From Fragum whitleyi (taxonomy: Eukaryota; Mollusca; Bivalvia; Cardiida; Cardiidae), in contig OX411543.1 of the NCBI GenBank assembly GCA_948146395.1, positions 72,282,948 to 72,346,947 of the forward strand: a DNA stretch of 64,000 bases, given 5' to 3'. The notes under the pieces are model-generated. The model was not told the origin of the DNA, did no database searches, and was given only the letters and a program-made list of their open reading frames with translations. Numbering within the stretch: the first letter of the stretch is position 1; each line of letters begins with the position of its first letter. The translations under genes and the position numbers were made by a program. Of this stretch, positions 23,036 to 35,634 are shown in pieces.

Positions 23036-23335
23036 TCTGTATGATAACATCCCGTATGATATCTTTTATGATATCACATAGTTATTTTTAGAACAAAGAT
23101 ATAATGCGGTTATTTTTAGAAACTTGCATTTCAGTAAGAAACATCGTCGAAAGCAAGACAAATAGAGGTTTATAAGATAAATATAATACGTACTAAGTAA
23201 TTTTATTAAAAAAATATCTAATTCGGTTGTGAGAATTGATAATTGTCTCGGCAGAGCCTCGACAATTTTCAATTCTCCCAACCTTGTTAGATATTTTTTT
23301 TCATAAAATACACTAAGTACGTATTATATATACCT
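23036..23335 (+). mobile_element. Foldback element, family F (private to copy A)
   Basis: The hairpin arms centre on 'gataattgtctcggcagagc' / 'ctcgacaattttcaattctc'. Copy B lacks this block, reading straight from 'aatgaagattta' to 'ccttatcttata'. Confidence 0.65.
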
Positions 23336-23688
23336 TATCTTATAATGACACCTCCTTATTGAATAACACTAATAACGTATTGTTATTGTTAAAATCAATG
23401 ATGCAGGCCTTCATTTGATATCAAATGATGAAAAAAACGTTAGTAATGAATTTTTACCAAAACTGTTCTATGTTATTTACATAAGCAGAATCTTATTAAA
23501 AACCGGTCTTTTTAAACAACGCACAAACATGTCGTGAAATAAACGAAAGCCCACTTCCGGTTTATAGAGTTGGGAGACCGATGTCCATTGCCACCTTAAC
23601 ATTAAACGCAACAACCCGTTACTTAGGCCCCGCCTTGCCAGGTAAAAAGTAAAAAGTGCAAATATAAGATATGCTCTATCGTTCTTAG

Positions 23689-23820
23689 GTTCCTCAGGTG
23701 GTTCCGGGGGTTCATCTGGTGGTTACGGAGGTTCATCGGGAGGTTCCGGAGGTTCATCGGGAGGTTCCGGGGGATCATCAGGAGGCTCCGGGGGATCATC
23801 AGGCACAGGAGGATCGACAG
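23689..23820 (+). CDS. Exon: Gly/Ser-rich linker 1
   Basis: The acceptor is ...CGTTCTTAG and the donor GTAAAT. This phase 1-1 exon encodes 44 residues almost entirely of Gly and Ser in a seven-residue pattern (GGSGGSS), with one Tyr, ending GTGGSTG. It forms a flexible tether after CBM14 module 4 and has no cysteines. At DNA level it is a 21-bp coding minisatellite. The paralogous exon at 40911 is 45 bp longer, so repeat-number change has altered linker length by 15 residues. Confidence 0.78.
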
Positions 23821-23890
23821 GTAAATGTACATTTTAAGCCTTATATCTATCAATAAAATAGAACGAAAATAATGCAAAGAATAAAATAAG

Positions 23891-24099
23891 GGAGCAAATA
23901 TTTATTTAATATGGCGTGATACATGTGTACTAGAATTCTTCATCACGTGAAGATAATGAAATATTCCCCTTTAAAATACAAATGATGTTGTAATGTTGAA
24001 TCAAGCGAACGGATGATCCCTGTTAGCTTGTCGAATATTTAGAGCAAAAACATTGTTTGTGTCTATACACTGCATAGATAGATACTTTGTTTTTTATCT
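23891..24099. other. Intron between the duplicates, nothing recognised
   Basis: Unique sequence just past the duplication edge, with no exon or repeat seen. Confidence 0.3.
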
Positions 24100-25490
24100 A
24101 AGCCCTCTCTATTGCAACTTGAAGTAATAAGCCGGAAATATGTGCTTTTAGGTCGCGACCTTCTTAACTTATCTTCGTTTAGTGACATCTGGGGTTTATG
24201 CAATCGGGTTTTACATCACTTTCAACATGCGACAGTCAATCTCGAGACGGGTTTCTAGAATTATTCGACACGTGTTTGAAATGTGCAACCTTTCATGTGC
24301 CTTTTGTTTGAATGGGGATGAAAGCAGTAATTAACATTTTTCTCTGAATTCGCGGTGGTTGACGCACAGATGATCTTTACATAATCTGAGTTTTGCCATA
24401 AACGTTAATATATCATAATCTACAAGACGTAATTTGGATTGTCAACCAATCACCTGTCGTCTGTGGGCGAGAAACCTAAACATGGATTTCTGGTATTTCT
24501 CTCACCAGAATTTTTATTATCATACATCCTTACATAGCTGCCATCTTCTACCCTCTTAGGTTCACGACTATCCGCTGATTGGTACTAGAAATAGAATTTA
24601 AACTATGACTTTATTTAGACAATCCATAAGCTGTACAAAATGCATACCTACATGAATCTTGTTGTTTTCCTTTTATACTTTTTTATGCAATGGCATCAGA
24701 TAATCATTCTTTAATAAAACTGCATGTTACCGAAAGAGACCAAAACCGTGTAATTACAGTGTTTTGGTTGAAGACGAAACAGTGGCTTTGTATTATGAGG
24801 ATAGGGGAACCCATTCAGGTTCTAGGTCCAGAGCAATGGCGGATTATGTTCCATAATCAAAATGCAGAAAAACTGCGGTTTGATCTTGTGAAATATGGAC
24901 TTGAATGACCTTTCTGACTGCTTTTTATAATTAATTAAACACACGCACACACAAATATATCTCTCCCTCTTTCTAATCATTAAAGGAAACAAAGCAGCAA
25001 AACAATTCCTCCTATTCATAAACATTGTAATGAAGAATATTGCATTTGAAATTATGACATTTGAAAAATGTTTTGACTACAAGCTGCTGTTACGACATTA
25101 AAGAAGCACAACGGTGCCACTCGGAGCTTATAATAATTGAAAAACTCAAATATTCAGAAAATAAAATCTAATCCGTTTGAATTAAGACTATAACTCGATA
25201 TTAAAACAATCACAAAGAATTCCAAACAGAATCACACTATGTTTCCTATTAAGTAGTCTGTCTTATTTTGTTTCATTGTAATACCCGAGAACTTATTCGA
25301 CTTGCAAAACAAATTTGAATTTACAGTGAGGTTTGCCGAAATTTTGTCGAGACACTTTCCTTTAGTCATTTATATCCCTTACATTTATAATTTCTCTTTT
25401 CTCAACGAATTCAATATATCACCTAAAAATGTCACCAAAGTCGTTCACCATCAGTACTTTCAGTGCTTTGATTACATGAAGCCTCTAAAA
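24100..25490 (+). mobile_element. Repeat family I, diverged copy
   Basis: Blocks match 7355-8335 in order (around 24200, 24690 and 25340-25480, ending 'caccatcagtactttcagtg'). It is interrupted by reverse SINE sequence at 24478-24590. The 72-codon ORF at 24690 lies wholly in this repeat and is not credited. Confidence 0.5.
24478..24590 (-). mobile_element. SINE fragment, reverse
   Basis: The complement matches the SINE body (ggtatttctctcaccag, tagctgccatctt, ctgattggtac). It is degenerate and lacks the head. Confidence 0.45.
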
Positions 25491-25714
25491 GCGATCGCTT
25501 TAGATTATTTCTTACCAAAGTCTGAAACGACGAACGAAAATAGCATATATCTAATGAAACCGTATATCCGCTCCAGTAAACCAACCTTTCGTTCATGATA
25601 ATAAAATTTGCGCAAAGCAAACAGCTCGCACCGTTGATCACCATGAACACAGGTTTGTTTTAAATGGGGTTTACTGGTCATTTAAAGATTTTTCAGTCAT
25701 ATCACTGAGTCCAT

Positions 25715-25845
25715 AAAAAATTATTTCGAGTATTTTTAACACAAGTACTACCATTACAACCATTCCTAGCCTCCACCTGCTATCCCACACAAGCTCACGA
25801 TTATCAAACCATTGGCGAGAGACAAATTGTAGGAAAGAATGAGTG
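25715..25845 (-). mobile_element. SINE fragment, reverse
   Basis: The complement carries the SINE body motifs (acaagtactaccattacaac, ccacctgctatcccac, ccattggcgagagacaaat). The same truncated end occurs at 15530. Confidence 0.55.
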
Positions 25846-25933
25846 TTTCGATTCGACATGTGCGAACTGTAAAATCTGACTAAACATAACTTGTAGCGCA
25901 GTAGATTTTCTTTGTTGAATGATTTTCACAACT

Positions 25934-26381
25934 GGGCCATTTCCGTAATCTGCAACAGACCTCGGATGTATATATAGCGGATGGGTATGTAATACAATTG
26001 TGCATTTTGTTAGGCGTATATAGTGTAAGAAAAACTAGCGCTGAAACAGCATGCGCTATCTTTACATTTATATTTTACAGTAAATAACGGCTGAATAATC
26101 TTAATTTTTGAAAATGATTCGTCTTGACGAACCAATCTCAATTATTAATATTTATCAGCCGTTATTTAAGAAACTTAAGAGGATACGATGATATCACGCC
26201 TGTGACATAAACGGGTATTATCGGCGACGTCGAATAGTTTCACACAAAGTTTCGAGGACTAACAAGATTTTAACTGACGTCATCGAAATTTTCCGAGGCT
26301 TTCCCATAAGTTTTTAAAGTAGTCTGTCTATGTACATGTCCGTGGTTGATCGTGAGATTGGCCGAGTGGTGCTCCAAATGG
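25934..26381 (-). mobile_element. MITE family D, minus-strand copy
   Basis: This is the complement of 6113-6557 over its whole length, from 'ggccatttccgtaatc' to 'ggccgagtggtgctccaaat'. Confidence 0.65.
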
Positions 26382-29300
26382 ACAGGAAGAATTACACGTG
26401 TATATCAACTTCATAAGCCAAAGGTAAGAAAGGAACAAGGTAGAGTAAGAATCCTTGGCCTATAAATTAAATGTAATATAAACAAATCTTTCTCGATAGA
26501 TAGAACCAGTCTGGCAATATTTTGTGAGATTTCTAGATGGTCCCATATATGACGCATTCCGTTTAAATAATTCTGGATATGGTTTGAGTAGTCATGAAAT
26601 ACCTAATTTACTGAACGTCTTCCGAGTTTTGAGCAGACGAGTTTAGTTAATCAGATATTTTTATAAACACGGATTAGGTATTCTGTTTATAATATGACCT
26701 TTGTTTTGCGATAAATTTTGGGTATTTTTTAATACATTAAAGATGGTCTTCGAATGTTATATTGCTAGTTCTTTGATGACGTCATCACAATGTAGTTTGA
26801 CGTCATTTTTACGGTAACGAAATTGTGTCAGTATCTGCTCTTAGCTCATTTGCATTATTATTACAATTGTGTAAAACTATCTATGTCAAATCACGTCAGT
26901 GTCCTCGGTCATTTTGAACACCCCTCGGCAAAACGAACGAGCAATCTCAGATGTAAATAGACGAACTGTTAATAAAAAATAAGAGAAAACTTTGGAAAAA
27001 CTCGATGACGTCAGTTTAAGGTAACTGCGGACAGATAACATAGTCGAATTTTCGACTTTCTTAAAATCTCACAATAATTTCAGAGATTTGTAATTGAAGT
27101 GCGAGAATTAGCGAACACGCAATGAAAAGGGTCTGAAGCCCGTTCATTTGACGTCGTGACGTCACTAAGGGGCCAACCCCTTTTCGACCCGCCAAAATCA
27201 ATATTTGCAAATATTTTCTGCATTAATCGGCTGATTGTCACGAAAAAAGTGTCATTTTGAAAGTCCAAGATCGCCCGAGCTATTCGTTTAATTTCTGTGC
27301 ACATTCAAATAGAAAAATAGGCCCGAAACGCTAACTATTTCGCGAATTTTAAGATTTAACGTTCCTTTTTTCATTTCATTTTTTGTAAATAAGTAGAAAG
27401 GGCTGGGTACGTTTTGGGCCGATTTTGGCCCATATTTTCGAGAAAAAACTTTTCGACGACGACCCTATTCATTTTTTTCCAGTTCGATAGCAAGATGATA
27501 TAAGATTAAAAAAACGCAAGTTTCATACGACGAAACGTCGATAAAGTGACGTCGCTAGTGACAACGAACGTTCCTTTATGCCCGAAATTCAGCTATTATT
27601 GAGTTTTCATAGAAATTGATCGCGTTTTTCGACGACTGTGCGTTCGGCAACCGAGTAGATAATTTTATAATGGTATGGCAACTTTTCACACTGAACCATA
27701 ATATGCCAAATTCAGCTCGGTTGATGAAAGCACAAACACTGAATTTTAATAAAATAGGTGTTCCAAAATGACGTTTGACAGACTTACGTTTACAAATGGC
27801 GGACGTCACCGATGAGAACGTAATGTAACCCTTATGACACAACCCTGAAAACTCAGGCCGACCCGTTCATCCAATTTATTTCGAATTTAAAATGAAATAT
27901 TTAGCAAACATCAAACTTTCTTACCTGGTGAAAAGGACAGTACCTTCGACACTGATATGCAAACAAAATATCAAAACAGTTGATTAAAGGCGTAGACAAC
28001 AGCCATATGTAGATGAATGCTGGATTACATACAACAACATTCAAGTACACACGATGACTAGCGCCCAATGCCAGAGTCTGTAAGAAGAAATGTCAAGATG
28101 AGTATCCTTTTATGTCCAATGAATAAAGCATGATACACAAATAGAGTCTGAAATCCTCTCCCTCCTCTCCCTATTCCTTTCGCTGAATTTTTAACTGCAC
28201 GCGTTGCTTGATCTACATGTAATAACCTTGATCCTTTTGTTTACAAATACATCAAGAGACTTTATGACGTCATTAAGCATCTGTGACGAAATAATTAAGC
28301 ATAGATAACTGCTACATATTTCAGATAGTACACACCAACGAGTCGTTTCCCTTAACGGTAGTTTAAATAACCCAAGTCCATTAGGCCCACTAATACATAA
28401 CTTGAAAAAAAATATTAACGAATATTGTCTATAGGCAGAGGTTTATATTCATTGCATATTGACTTCAGATTAATCATTTTTCATAAAGTCGTCATTAAAA
28501 ACGATGAAAAAGAGTACAATACTAAAATTATGTTTTCGTGTAAAAGCTAATTACAGGTTTGCACATTTCGCTACGTTTTATTATATCACACTATTTTGTA
28601 ACTGTAAATAGAAGAACAATATCAGCTTAAACCTACATAATATTTCTTCTTCAATGATCAAGATTTTTGATCAGAGATTAAAACTACTTATCATTTAAAA
28701 GGCATCTTCGACTGAAGACAATATATCCATGGGCCAGAGTGAAACCGTAAGCAGCTATGTACAGCTTCTTCATTCTGCGCGGCCTTTTCTGCGTGTACAA
28801 TTGCAAGTAAACATATCGAGAGAGAAGTATGCCCTATTGAGAACACCTTTGCTGTGTACTTGCACCATCAGACCGTAATAGGCCTACAATTATGCGAAAT
28901 AATTATCACAGGTAGTCCCGCAATTCATGTGAAAAAAAAAAGAATTGCTAAATTCTACAGGGAAAGGAAAATCGCAACATCTCCGTTTCCCTTCGTGTTT
29001 CTCTTCTATATTCATTAAACAGTTTGCAAAAATCTAAACTTGTCACCTACATTTATGTTATGTGATAATGGATTAAACTACTAAATATAATTTCTTTTTT
29101 ATTATTATTATTATCAATTGCGCCCATCATTTCTGGTCAGAAAAAAAGTAGAGTATGTGTGCTTATTTTAATCGATTGTATATCAATTTTCTGCATCATG
29201 GTCGTTTGACGACAAAAAAGCGAATCTTCAGCTGAACTGACGATAGAGATCGTCTAGATGGTCCTGTGTATGACCTTTTGTATGGATTCTATATCACAAG

Positions 29301-29399
29301 AGCAACCTATGCTCTCAGAAGGGGGACCCTGAGTTCAATTTTGAAATGATTATGTAGTATTTATTGAATTAGATATTTTCTCTGTCAATGGGCTACGAC

Positions 29400-29860
29400 C
29401 GAGAGTTACATCCGCTTACTAAGGATACCCTTAGTCTCAGATTTGACCAATATTTTCAGACTACCTCTTATCATATTTATACGAATGGCATTATGCATTT
29501 TGCCTAAAAGCATTAGACCAGAATTAAAAAAATAAAGAACACTAAGTTCATTTAATGAAGACTGTTCTTGTAGGATTTTTTTTTTAAGGTTTGGTAAGTT
29601 ATTTGTCGCCGTCATAGCGCCGAACACAGTGCGATGTCGAAGTGCATCGAACTCCCCGTCTTCAATCAGGGGGAGTCAGGGGTGCAATCCTCGGTAGCGG
29701 CACATATCCTTTCCGATGTTCGCCTCTCAGCAATGGATGAATAAACGTATACCAAAGCGATATATCAGCTGCAGGTCTGGGCATGTATCATGCTATGCTA
29801 GTGATGGTGGGAGATAAATATCCCACGCCTATTGAATATGTCTCCCGAACAGGGACCTGT
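29400..29860 (+). repeat. Insert private to copy 1 with a tRNA/SINE-like part
   Basis: The sister element lacks this block. Positions 29610-29830 have a SINE-like layout: a tRNA-like head (gcgatgtcgaagtgcatcga, ggtgcaatcctcgg), then 'cagcaatggatgaataaacg' and 'cagctgcag'. It is highly diverged. Confidence 0.4.
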
Positions 29861-30177
29861 ATTAATTTTATGGCCCCTAATCGACAAATCGGAGCCACAT
29901 GATTTACCGTTGTCCATCTGTCTGTCCGTCCGTCCGTCTATATATCCGTCTGTCTGCATAACTTAACAAAAAAACTTAACATTGCAAGTTACCTCAAGAC
30001 TTTTCAAGATACAATGGTTGTTGCCTTCAGGATAATGAAAGACAAGCGATAGTCACAATTTTGATTTAAAAAAGACGCATGAAATACGCTTCACTGGGTA
30101 ATGTACTTGCAAGAAATACAAGTTGTCATTCATTTCAATATGAACGGTGGCGTATATGTTAAAAAAGATTAAAGAAA

Positions 30178-30206
30178 AACAACAACAACAACAACAGCAA
30201 CAACAA
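30178..30206. repeat. CAA microsatellite
   Basis: An imperfect (CAA)n run of about 29 bp inside the nested element. Confidence 0.8.
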
Positions 30207-32770
30207 AACAGAACTGATTTTTATATACATGTGCATGCAGTAACAGATGTTATATAGCCAAACTTTTAAAGGATGCGGAATAGTTTATTTCACGCAGAGG
30301 GTGAACATGTGATCAAAGACGCCTTCGGCTATTTTTGGCAGAGATTCCAAAGCTTGCACGCGCCTTGTGCTCGTCCATGATGTTAAACCCTTTTCATTAT
30401 TGGGATAAATTCATGATATAATCGTTTCTTATGACTACGCTACAGATTTCAAAATTGAGGAAAACGGAACAATTGATTTTATTTTCGCATCAGGTAGGCG
30501 ATGACACTATTGCTTTGTTTCTTATTACGGCTAATTTATATCAGTTCGCGACTTAAATATACGAGAAGTAATCAATCAGTACCAATTAAAATACGAAGTT
30601 TGTAATAAAATAAATACTTGCGACTGCTTGAATTGGATATAGTTACGATCTTTTCGAGTCAAAACAGCGACATGCATAATTCATAATCTGTGAAAACGAA
30701 GAATAAAGCAATATTCTAAGACTCGAAAATCATTTATCTAACTCTTTTATTTATCAAGTAATTTCAATTTTCCTCACCCAAGTCTGAGTTCGACAGTCTG
30801 AAAAGAATAAATACTGTATATACAAAATGTTTGATATTAGAATACGATCGCTTTTTTTCTATTTCATAAATCTCAAAATCTAGATAATACAGCACGATCG
30901 TCGGCGCTATTACTTGCCTAAATCAAAAGGTTTTTTTCGGTCATCGTACCAGCAAGGGAATTGTTTAGCCGTTTTAATGATCAATTAACACTCAATTAAT
31001 TACAGAAATCGATTTATGGTAGAGAATTTATACATTGCCGAGAATATACACGAAGCGGGGTTATTTAAAGTAGTGCATCGTTTCTTTTAATGAAAAACGG
31101 TGAGAGTAAACAACTATCGTGGTCTGAGTAGTTTCAATATAACGTATTCATCTTTGTCGATCATGACTATTCTTACAAACGCACGAGCGATTATCAGAAT
31201 AAATACGCGTATTTGGTGATTGAAATTATTTTTCTGGAAGTGTAAAAAATACTCAAATAATACGAGAAGAAACGTTACTATATGAGAACGTGCCGTTTGC
31301 ACGTCATTGACGTCATGTTATCGAATTCATTGTTAGTGGGTTGTTGTCTTTAGGAAGATATAACTTTCGCTATAAGCATCCTATTCACATAAAATTTTCA
31401 CCGAGATTTCTCGCAAATATTTCTTAACGATCACCAAAAATTTTACATAATTTGGTGATGGGCCAAAATCGGGCAAAAACGTACCCAGCCCTTTCTCAAA
31501 ATTTCGTCCGGTGACCTATGCTGATTTTTTGTTATTTTGTAGCGAAAGGAATATGCTTTGCATTAATCATATAAAAATGATATGTCTTCGGGTTAGATTT
31601 TTTATTAAATTCGATTTTGTGAAGTTGTTGGAACAGTTTTCGTCGGATTCGGCGTCGCACTAAAACCATCTGCACTTATGCTTATTTGGCGCCAATCTCC
31701 GTGCAATAACTTATTCTAAAATATTTGAAATTTGGGTTTATCGTAAAATATAGGGTTCAAAAGTATTAAATCTGAATGTGATTTTAAGAAATAAAAATAA
31801 AACACATAAGTTTTATCCATTTAAAAAGACAGCTTGAGTGAACATTTGACGCAACGTTGAAATAACCTCTGATTTGCGTTATCTTCGCGGAATCGAATTT
31901 AACAAAAAATCTAACCCGAAGACACATTTTTTTTATTTCAAATTTCTTCAGTGGAATGGTTTGGCAGCAACATATCTAAATTTCGACATAGGTCACCGGA
32001 CAAATTTTCGAGAAAAAAGGCAATATTTCTAGTGACTGTACTCGAAAATAGCAACGCAGAAGGCATTAACATTTAATACGTAACACTTAATTGTATTTCT
32101 TACACTTATATCCGCATATCAATACAACATAAGATCCGGTGTCTTTAAACGAAGCAAATGGCGTTTTCGGGATGAAAATCGGTTTATTATTACCGAAAAA
32201 ATGGACAATTACTGATTTTGGCCCCTAAAAAAGGGGTCGGTCCCTTGATGACGTCATGACGTCAACTCTACGTTATGAAATTCCTTTCTATGACCGAAAT
32301 ATGAAAGCGGGTACTTCAAAGTATAGTTTTATCGCATTAGGCATGATTTGCAGCCAATTTAAAATTTGGACCTAAAATGGTCCTCTATGTGTCCGCAGTT
32401 ACCTTAAATCACGTAAGTACTCGAAATTTGAATGAAACCATTCGACGTCGCCAACGGTACTCGTTAGTCAATGCCTTGAACCCTTCGATTCCTTAAACCT
32501 TTATCTTAATTCACAGCTGAAAAACTTATTTTTCAATAGAATGCTTTGTCGTTTAAGTCTCAATTATGCTCTTGAAATATACAGATTTAGGCTCCGGTTG
32601 AGGAACTTATTTTTAACACTGTTTCCGGTACCATTTTTTTTTACATACTCACCCGTCTATACAGCTGAAGGTCTATTGCTGCTTACGAAAATGGCCGAGT
32701 GTGCTGTAGGTATATACAAAAGATATTTAGGCGTGTGTGTAAGTATGTATGAATGTATTTTGTCACACAG

Positions 32771-32995
32771 GTGTGAATTGCAAGGAAAAGAACCAGGAAG
32801 ATGGCAAATATTATCCCTTACAAGATTGCAAAGGCTTTTACAGATGCAATCACGGTTTTGGAAAAGAGAAAAATTGTGACGAGGGACAACTGTTCAACAC
32901 GGATCTAAATGTGTGCGATTGGGCAGAAAAAGTTGATGAAAGCAATTGTAAAACCAACACAGGCGGTTCCGCAAATAACGGTGGAGGATCGACAG
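32771..32995 (+). CDS. Exon: CBM14 chitin-binding module 5
   Basis: The acceptor is ...TTTGTCACACAG and the donor GTAAAC. The exon has 75 codons, phase 1-1. The six cysteines occupy the same positions as module 4 (4, 20, 26, 36, 49, 60), and the G-F-Y-R-C and V-C-D-W signatures are kept. Amino-acid changes cluster in two patches: K-E-K for K-A-R near the start and L-Q-D for L-E-G before cysteine 2, with E-K-N-C-D further on. The last third is unchanged. It arose with segmental duplication copy B, and intact frame and splice sites argue that both copies are in use. Confidence 0.92.
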
Positions 32996-33054
32996 GTAAA
33001 CATAATGATCCGTTATCCAGCCCTGCGTTCGGAATCACAAAACGGTGCTAACAG

Positions 33055-33117
33055 TTTTCCTATAATATCCCGCTTTGCATGTTCACTTGCGTGCAAAGCG
33101 GGGTATAATAGGAAAAA
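33055..33117. repeat. Intronic hairpin downstream of module 5
   Basis: Paralog of 19496-19557. The stem is retained despite substitutions, with a G-U pair possible where the arm reads GCATG. Confidence 0.65.
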
Positions 33118-33620
33118 TGTTTGTACCGTCTTGTCATCCTGAACGTTGGACAGGAAAACGTGCCTTAATAACGTCATATGGTAAATTCAGCTGCCTTATT
33201 CAGATTTTAAAAAAGGGAACATTTTTAGTCTTTATACCAAAATTCAAAGAAAATTCAATGCGCGTTGAAACTGAAAATTTACTACGAGATATTGTAGAAA
33301 CATTGAGAAAAAAAGACAATTGCTTCATACAAGTAATTTCTGTTTCTTCCTCAATATTTAGCCTTTTTGATTTTTAACAATGCCGAAAAATCCGATTGTA
33401 GGAAAATGGTTATATACACATGTAAAAAAGATATAAATCACTTCGGTAATAAAACATTTTTTCATGGTTAATGGTTATAAAGGAAGTGAACCGAGATTTT
33501 ATCCTGAGCAACAAAAAACTGCGTTCAAAGATAAGAACCAGTTTTGGGTTTTTTAGCTACAAAAGTCGCACTTTATACAGGAATTCCAAATTTTCAGTCT
33601 CAGAAATTCTCGGAAGATAG

Positions 33621-33955
33621 TACGTCGTGAAATTGACAAGATGAATGATTTTGGAATGACTTTGGAACAAAATTGAATGAGAGTGTGGAGCGAGTTTTGG
33701 CTGAAATTTAAGGGAGGTAATCCTGTATTGCTAATTTTGTTCAAGATGAACTTAATTAGCGATATTAATCACCTCCGTTTAATAAAATATAAGTACTTTT
33801 CTGTTTGTGTTATCAATCAGATAATTAAAAATCCATTTTGAAACGTTTTTGATCATTTTGTGTGAGTGTTTGGAAAAAATGAATGGAGTACTGAGTGAAT
33901 TATTTCGAATGATTTTGATCGGGATAAGTGTCAATTTTACGATGTCTTTAACTGT
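33621..33955 (+). mobile_element. MITE family M1 in copy B
   Basis: Paralogous to 20061-20395, with the same ends and a better-preserved central hairpin (gggaggtaatcc...). Confidence 0.65.
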
Positions 33956-34199
33956 GCAATACTTTTTAAACGTTGGTAAAATTTCTGTGCCAGGAACATA
34001 CGTTTCACATTGAAAGAAAAATCTATGACCTTGTTTATTGTTTTGTTTCTAAACAAACGTAAAATGAAAGAATTTTCTCACTCATTAATTTGCATTTTGA
34101 AATCACGGGTTCCCTGGAATTTTTGACCAATGTTTTTGTTTTTCTCTTTATAGCTTTAAGATCAAGCTTTATTAGAATTTCTTTCTTAATGAGACAAAC

Positions 34200-34815
34200 G
34201 ACAGTTTCTCTTTTCAGGAAAATAACGAGGGTCCGTTTAAATATTCCAGCGTATAAATATTCGCTTCAGATGTTTCACAAAAATTCTTTGGAGCAATGCG
34301 TCAAAAGCTAAAAGTTCATTTTTACAACAATGGACTTTAAATTTCGTGTCTAAATCGAAAAATACACCATGAATATCATTGGCAATACCATACATAGCAT
34401 AATATATACCGAACAACAAAAGAAACTTCGCATGATTTAGATTTGTAGAGAAGATAATACAAAAAGAGATGTTCTTTCCTGACAATGGACTCATCTGGGG
34501 TCTGTTTTACTATACATCTTACGATCATTTTTGCGTAAGTCAAAAATTAAAGTTGTTTTTACTGCAGTAACTAAATATGGAATACTGCCAGGCACTATCT
34601 CATTGGAATCGTCTTCTAAGGACGATTCCGATGAGATATTTGCAAGACAGAATCTAACAATGAATGAAAACACCTGGTACGATTTGTGCTTAAAACTTAC
34701 GATTTATTTTTTGCGTGAGATGTTTAGTAAAACGGCCCCCTGGACTCAAACTTAAAAAGAAAATATCCCTTTGGTCAAATTGGTCCGTTACTGTTTAAAT
34801 GGTGGTTATAGTGTT
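34200..34815 (+). repeat. 616-bp tract identical to copy A
   Basis: Partner of 20640-21255. It includes the H-family MITE at 34496-34746. Confidence 0.85.
34496..34746 (+). mobile_element. MITE family H in copy B
   Basis: Identical to 20936-21186. Inverted ends and central palindrome are intact. Confidence 0.7.
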
Positions 34816-35417
34816 GGTACTTACTGCTTTAGATGGGAAAAAATGTCAGTGGAATTTTGCGAAATAAAAAAATTGTTTCACACTTTTTTCAATAGGTACT
34901 GGTTTTAAAAGTGCCAAAAAAGTATTGATTATCGGTGTCAATTTTCATAAAGAAGCCTCCGAGACTCCATTCCAAATCAGTGAAAAAAATGAATTTAAAG
35001 AAATCTTGCACCAGAAACAGCTATGTGTTTGTGACAGATATCAGTTATTCACCAATAGCCTTAGAACTTTAAATGGAAACAGTCAGTATGGGCAACGAAG
35101 GAATGGAAAACACGAATTTCAAAGAACAATTGATTCTTCGATAACATCTTTGAAATTAGTCTCAGAGAAAGCACAAAAATATACTTAAAACCATGTCATG
35201 ATAACCACTCATCCATTCAGTAAACCTCATCGCCAACATTGCGTAGATTTGAGTGAGTTTGGTTTCGCCATAATTCTTTGGCCTTAGATATTTGTTTTAC
35301 TGAGACTTTTTCTTAGTGGTTCAGCATATATTACATTATTAGCCATATAAATTAACACCTGCAAATTACCATATCCTTAAACCAGATGGATAAACATGTT
35401 AAGCGAAATTAGGTATA

Positions 35418-35634
35418 GCCTGGTTAATTTGACCCGACTTTGACCTCTGTGGAAAAAATGCTTAAATAACAGTTACCGACATATTTTATCAATTAACAAA
35501 ATGTGTAATACATTCAATACCGTTTGTTATTCATTCCTATGAAAGCACGTGCAAAGCCAAGTAGGAATAACCATATTTTTATTCATCTAAATAGCAGGGG
35601 TCAGATCCAAGTCAATAAAACCGCACTATAGTGT
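35418..35634 (+). mobile_element. Family N element (private to copy B)
   Basis: It matches 8862-9078. The host reads TATA on both sides (ggtata|gcctgg ... gcac|tata), and copy A has the uninterrupted sequence, so a short TA-containing target duplication is likely. Confidence 0.6.

Larger units (their letters stand above)
16310..23890 (+). repeat. Segmental duplication, copy A (7.6 kb)
   Basis: This is collinear with 26420-41160. It begins at 'ggaacaaagtagagtaagaat' and ends just after the linker exon ('gccttatatctatcaataaa'). It contains one CBM14 exon and one Gly/Ser-linker exon. Insertions private to A are the family C block (16617-17384), the satellite array (about 18000-19030), the element at 21836 and foldback F at 23036. 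Confidence 0.85.
27397..31494. mobile_element. 4.1 kb TIR element, copy 1 (nested)
   Basis: It has near-perfect inverted ends AAAGGGCTGGGTACGTTTTG. The interior is collinear with 36373-40677 (for example 'acgacgaaacgtcg', 'accgttgtccatctgtctgt', 'ggatgcgga..agtttatttc'). No long ORF is present. Copy-specific changes include a decayed tRNA/SINE-like insert at about 29400-29860. The superfamily is unknown. Confidence 0.7.
27020..32403. mobile_element. 5.4 kb TTAA-flanked TIR element (piggyBac-like, non-autonomous)
   Basis: The left end is GGTAACTGCGGACAGATA and the right end is the complement of GGTAACTGCGGACACATA. TTAA lies immediately outside both ends (27016-27019 and 32404-32407). The uninserted site is seen in copy A (ttagttaaaatgaaattt at about 17753) and at 6215. 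A TTAA duplication is the signature of piggyBac transposition. No transposase is visible, so it was moved in trans. It contains a second TIR element (27397-31494). Confidence 0.78.
26910..32703 (+). mobile_element. MITE family D in copy B, split by the TTAA element
   Basis: The left part is 26910-27019 and the right part 32404-32703. Together they match the D copy in A and the intact copy at 6113. The break falls exactly at a TTAA. Confidence 0.65.

Noticed and set aside
24690..24908. 72-codon ORF that reads like a plausible protein
   Set aside because: The segment aligns to the non-coding part of family I at 8060-8160, where the frame is not open.
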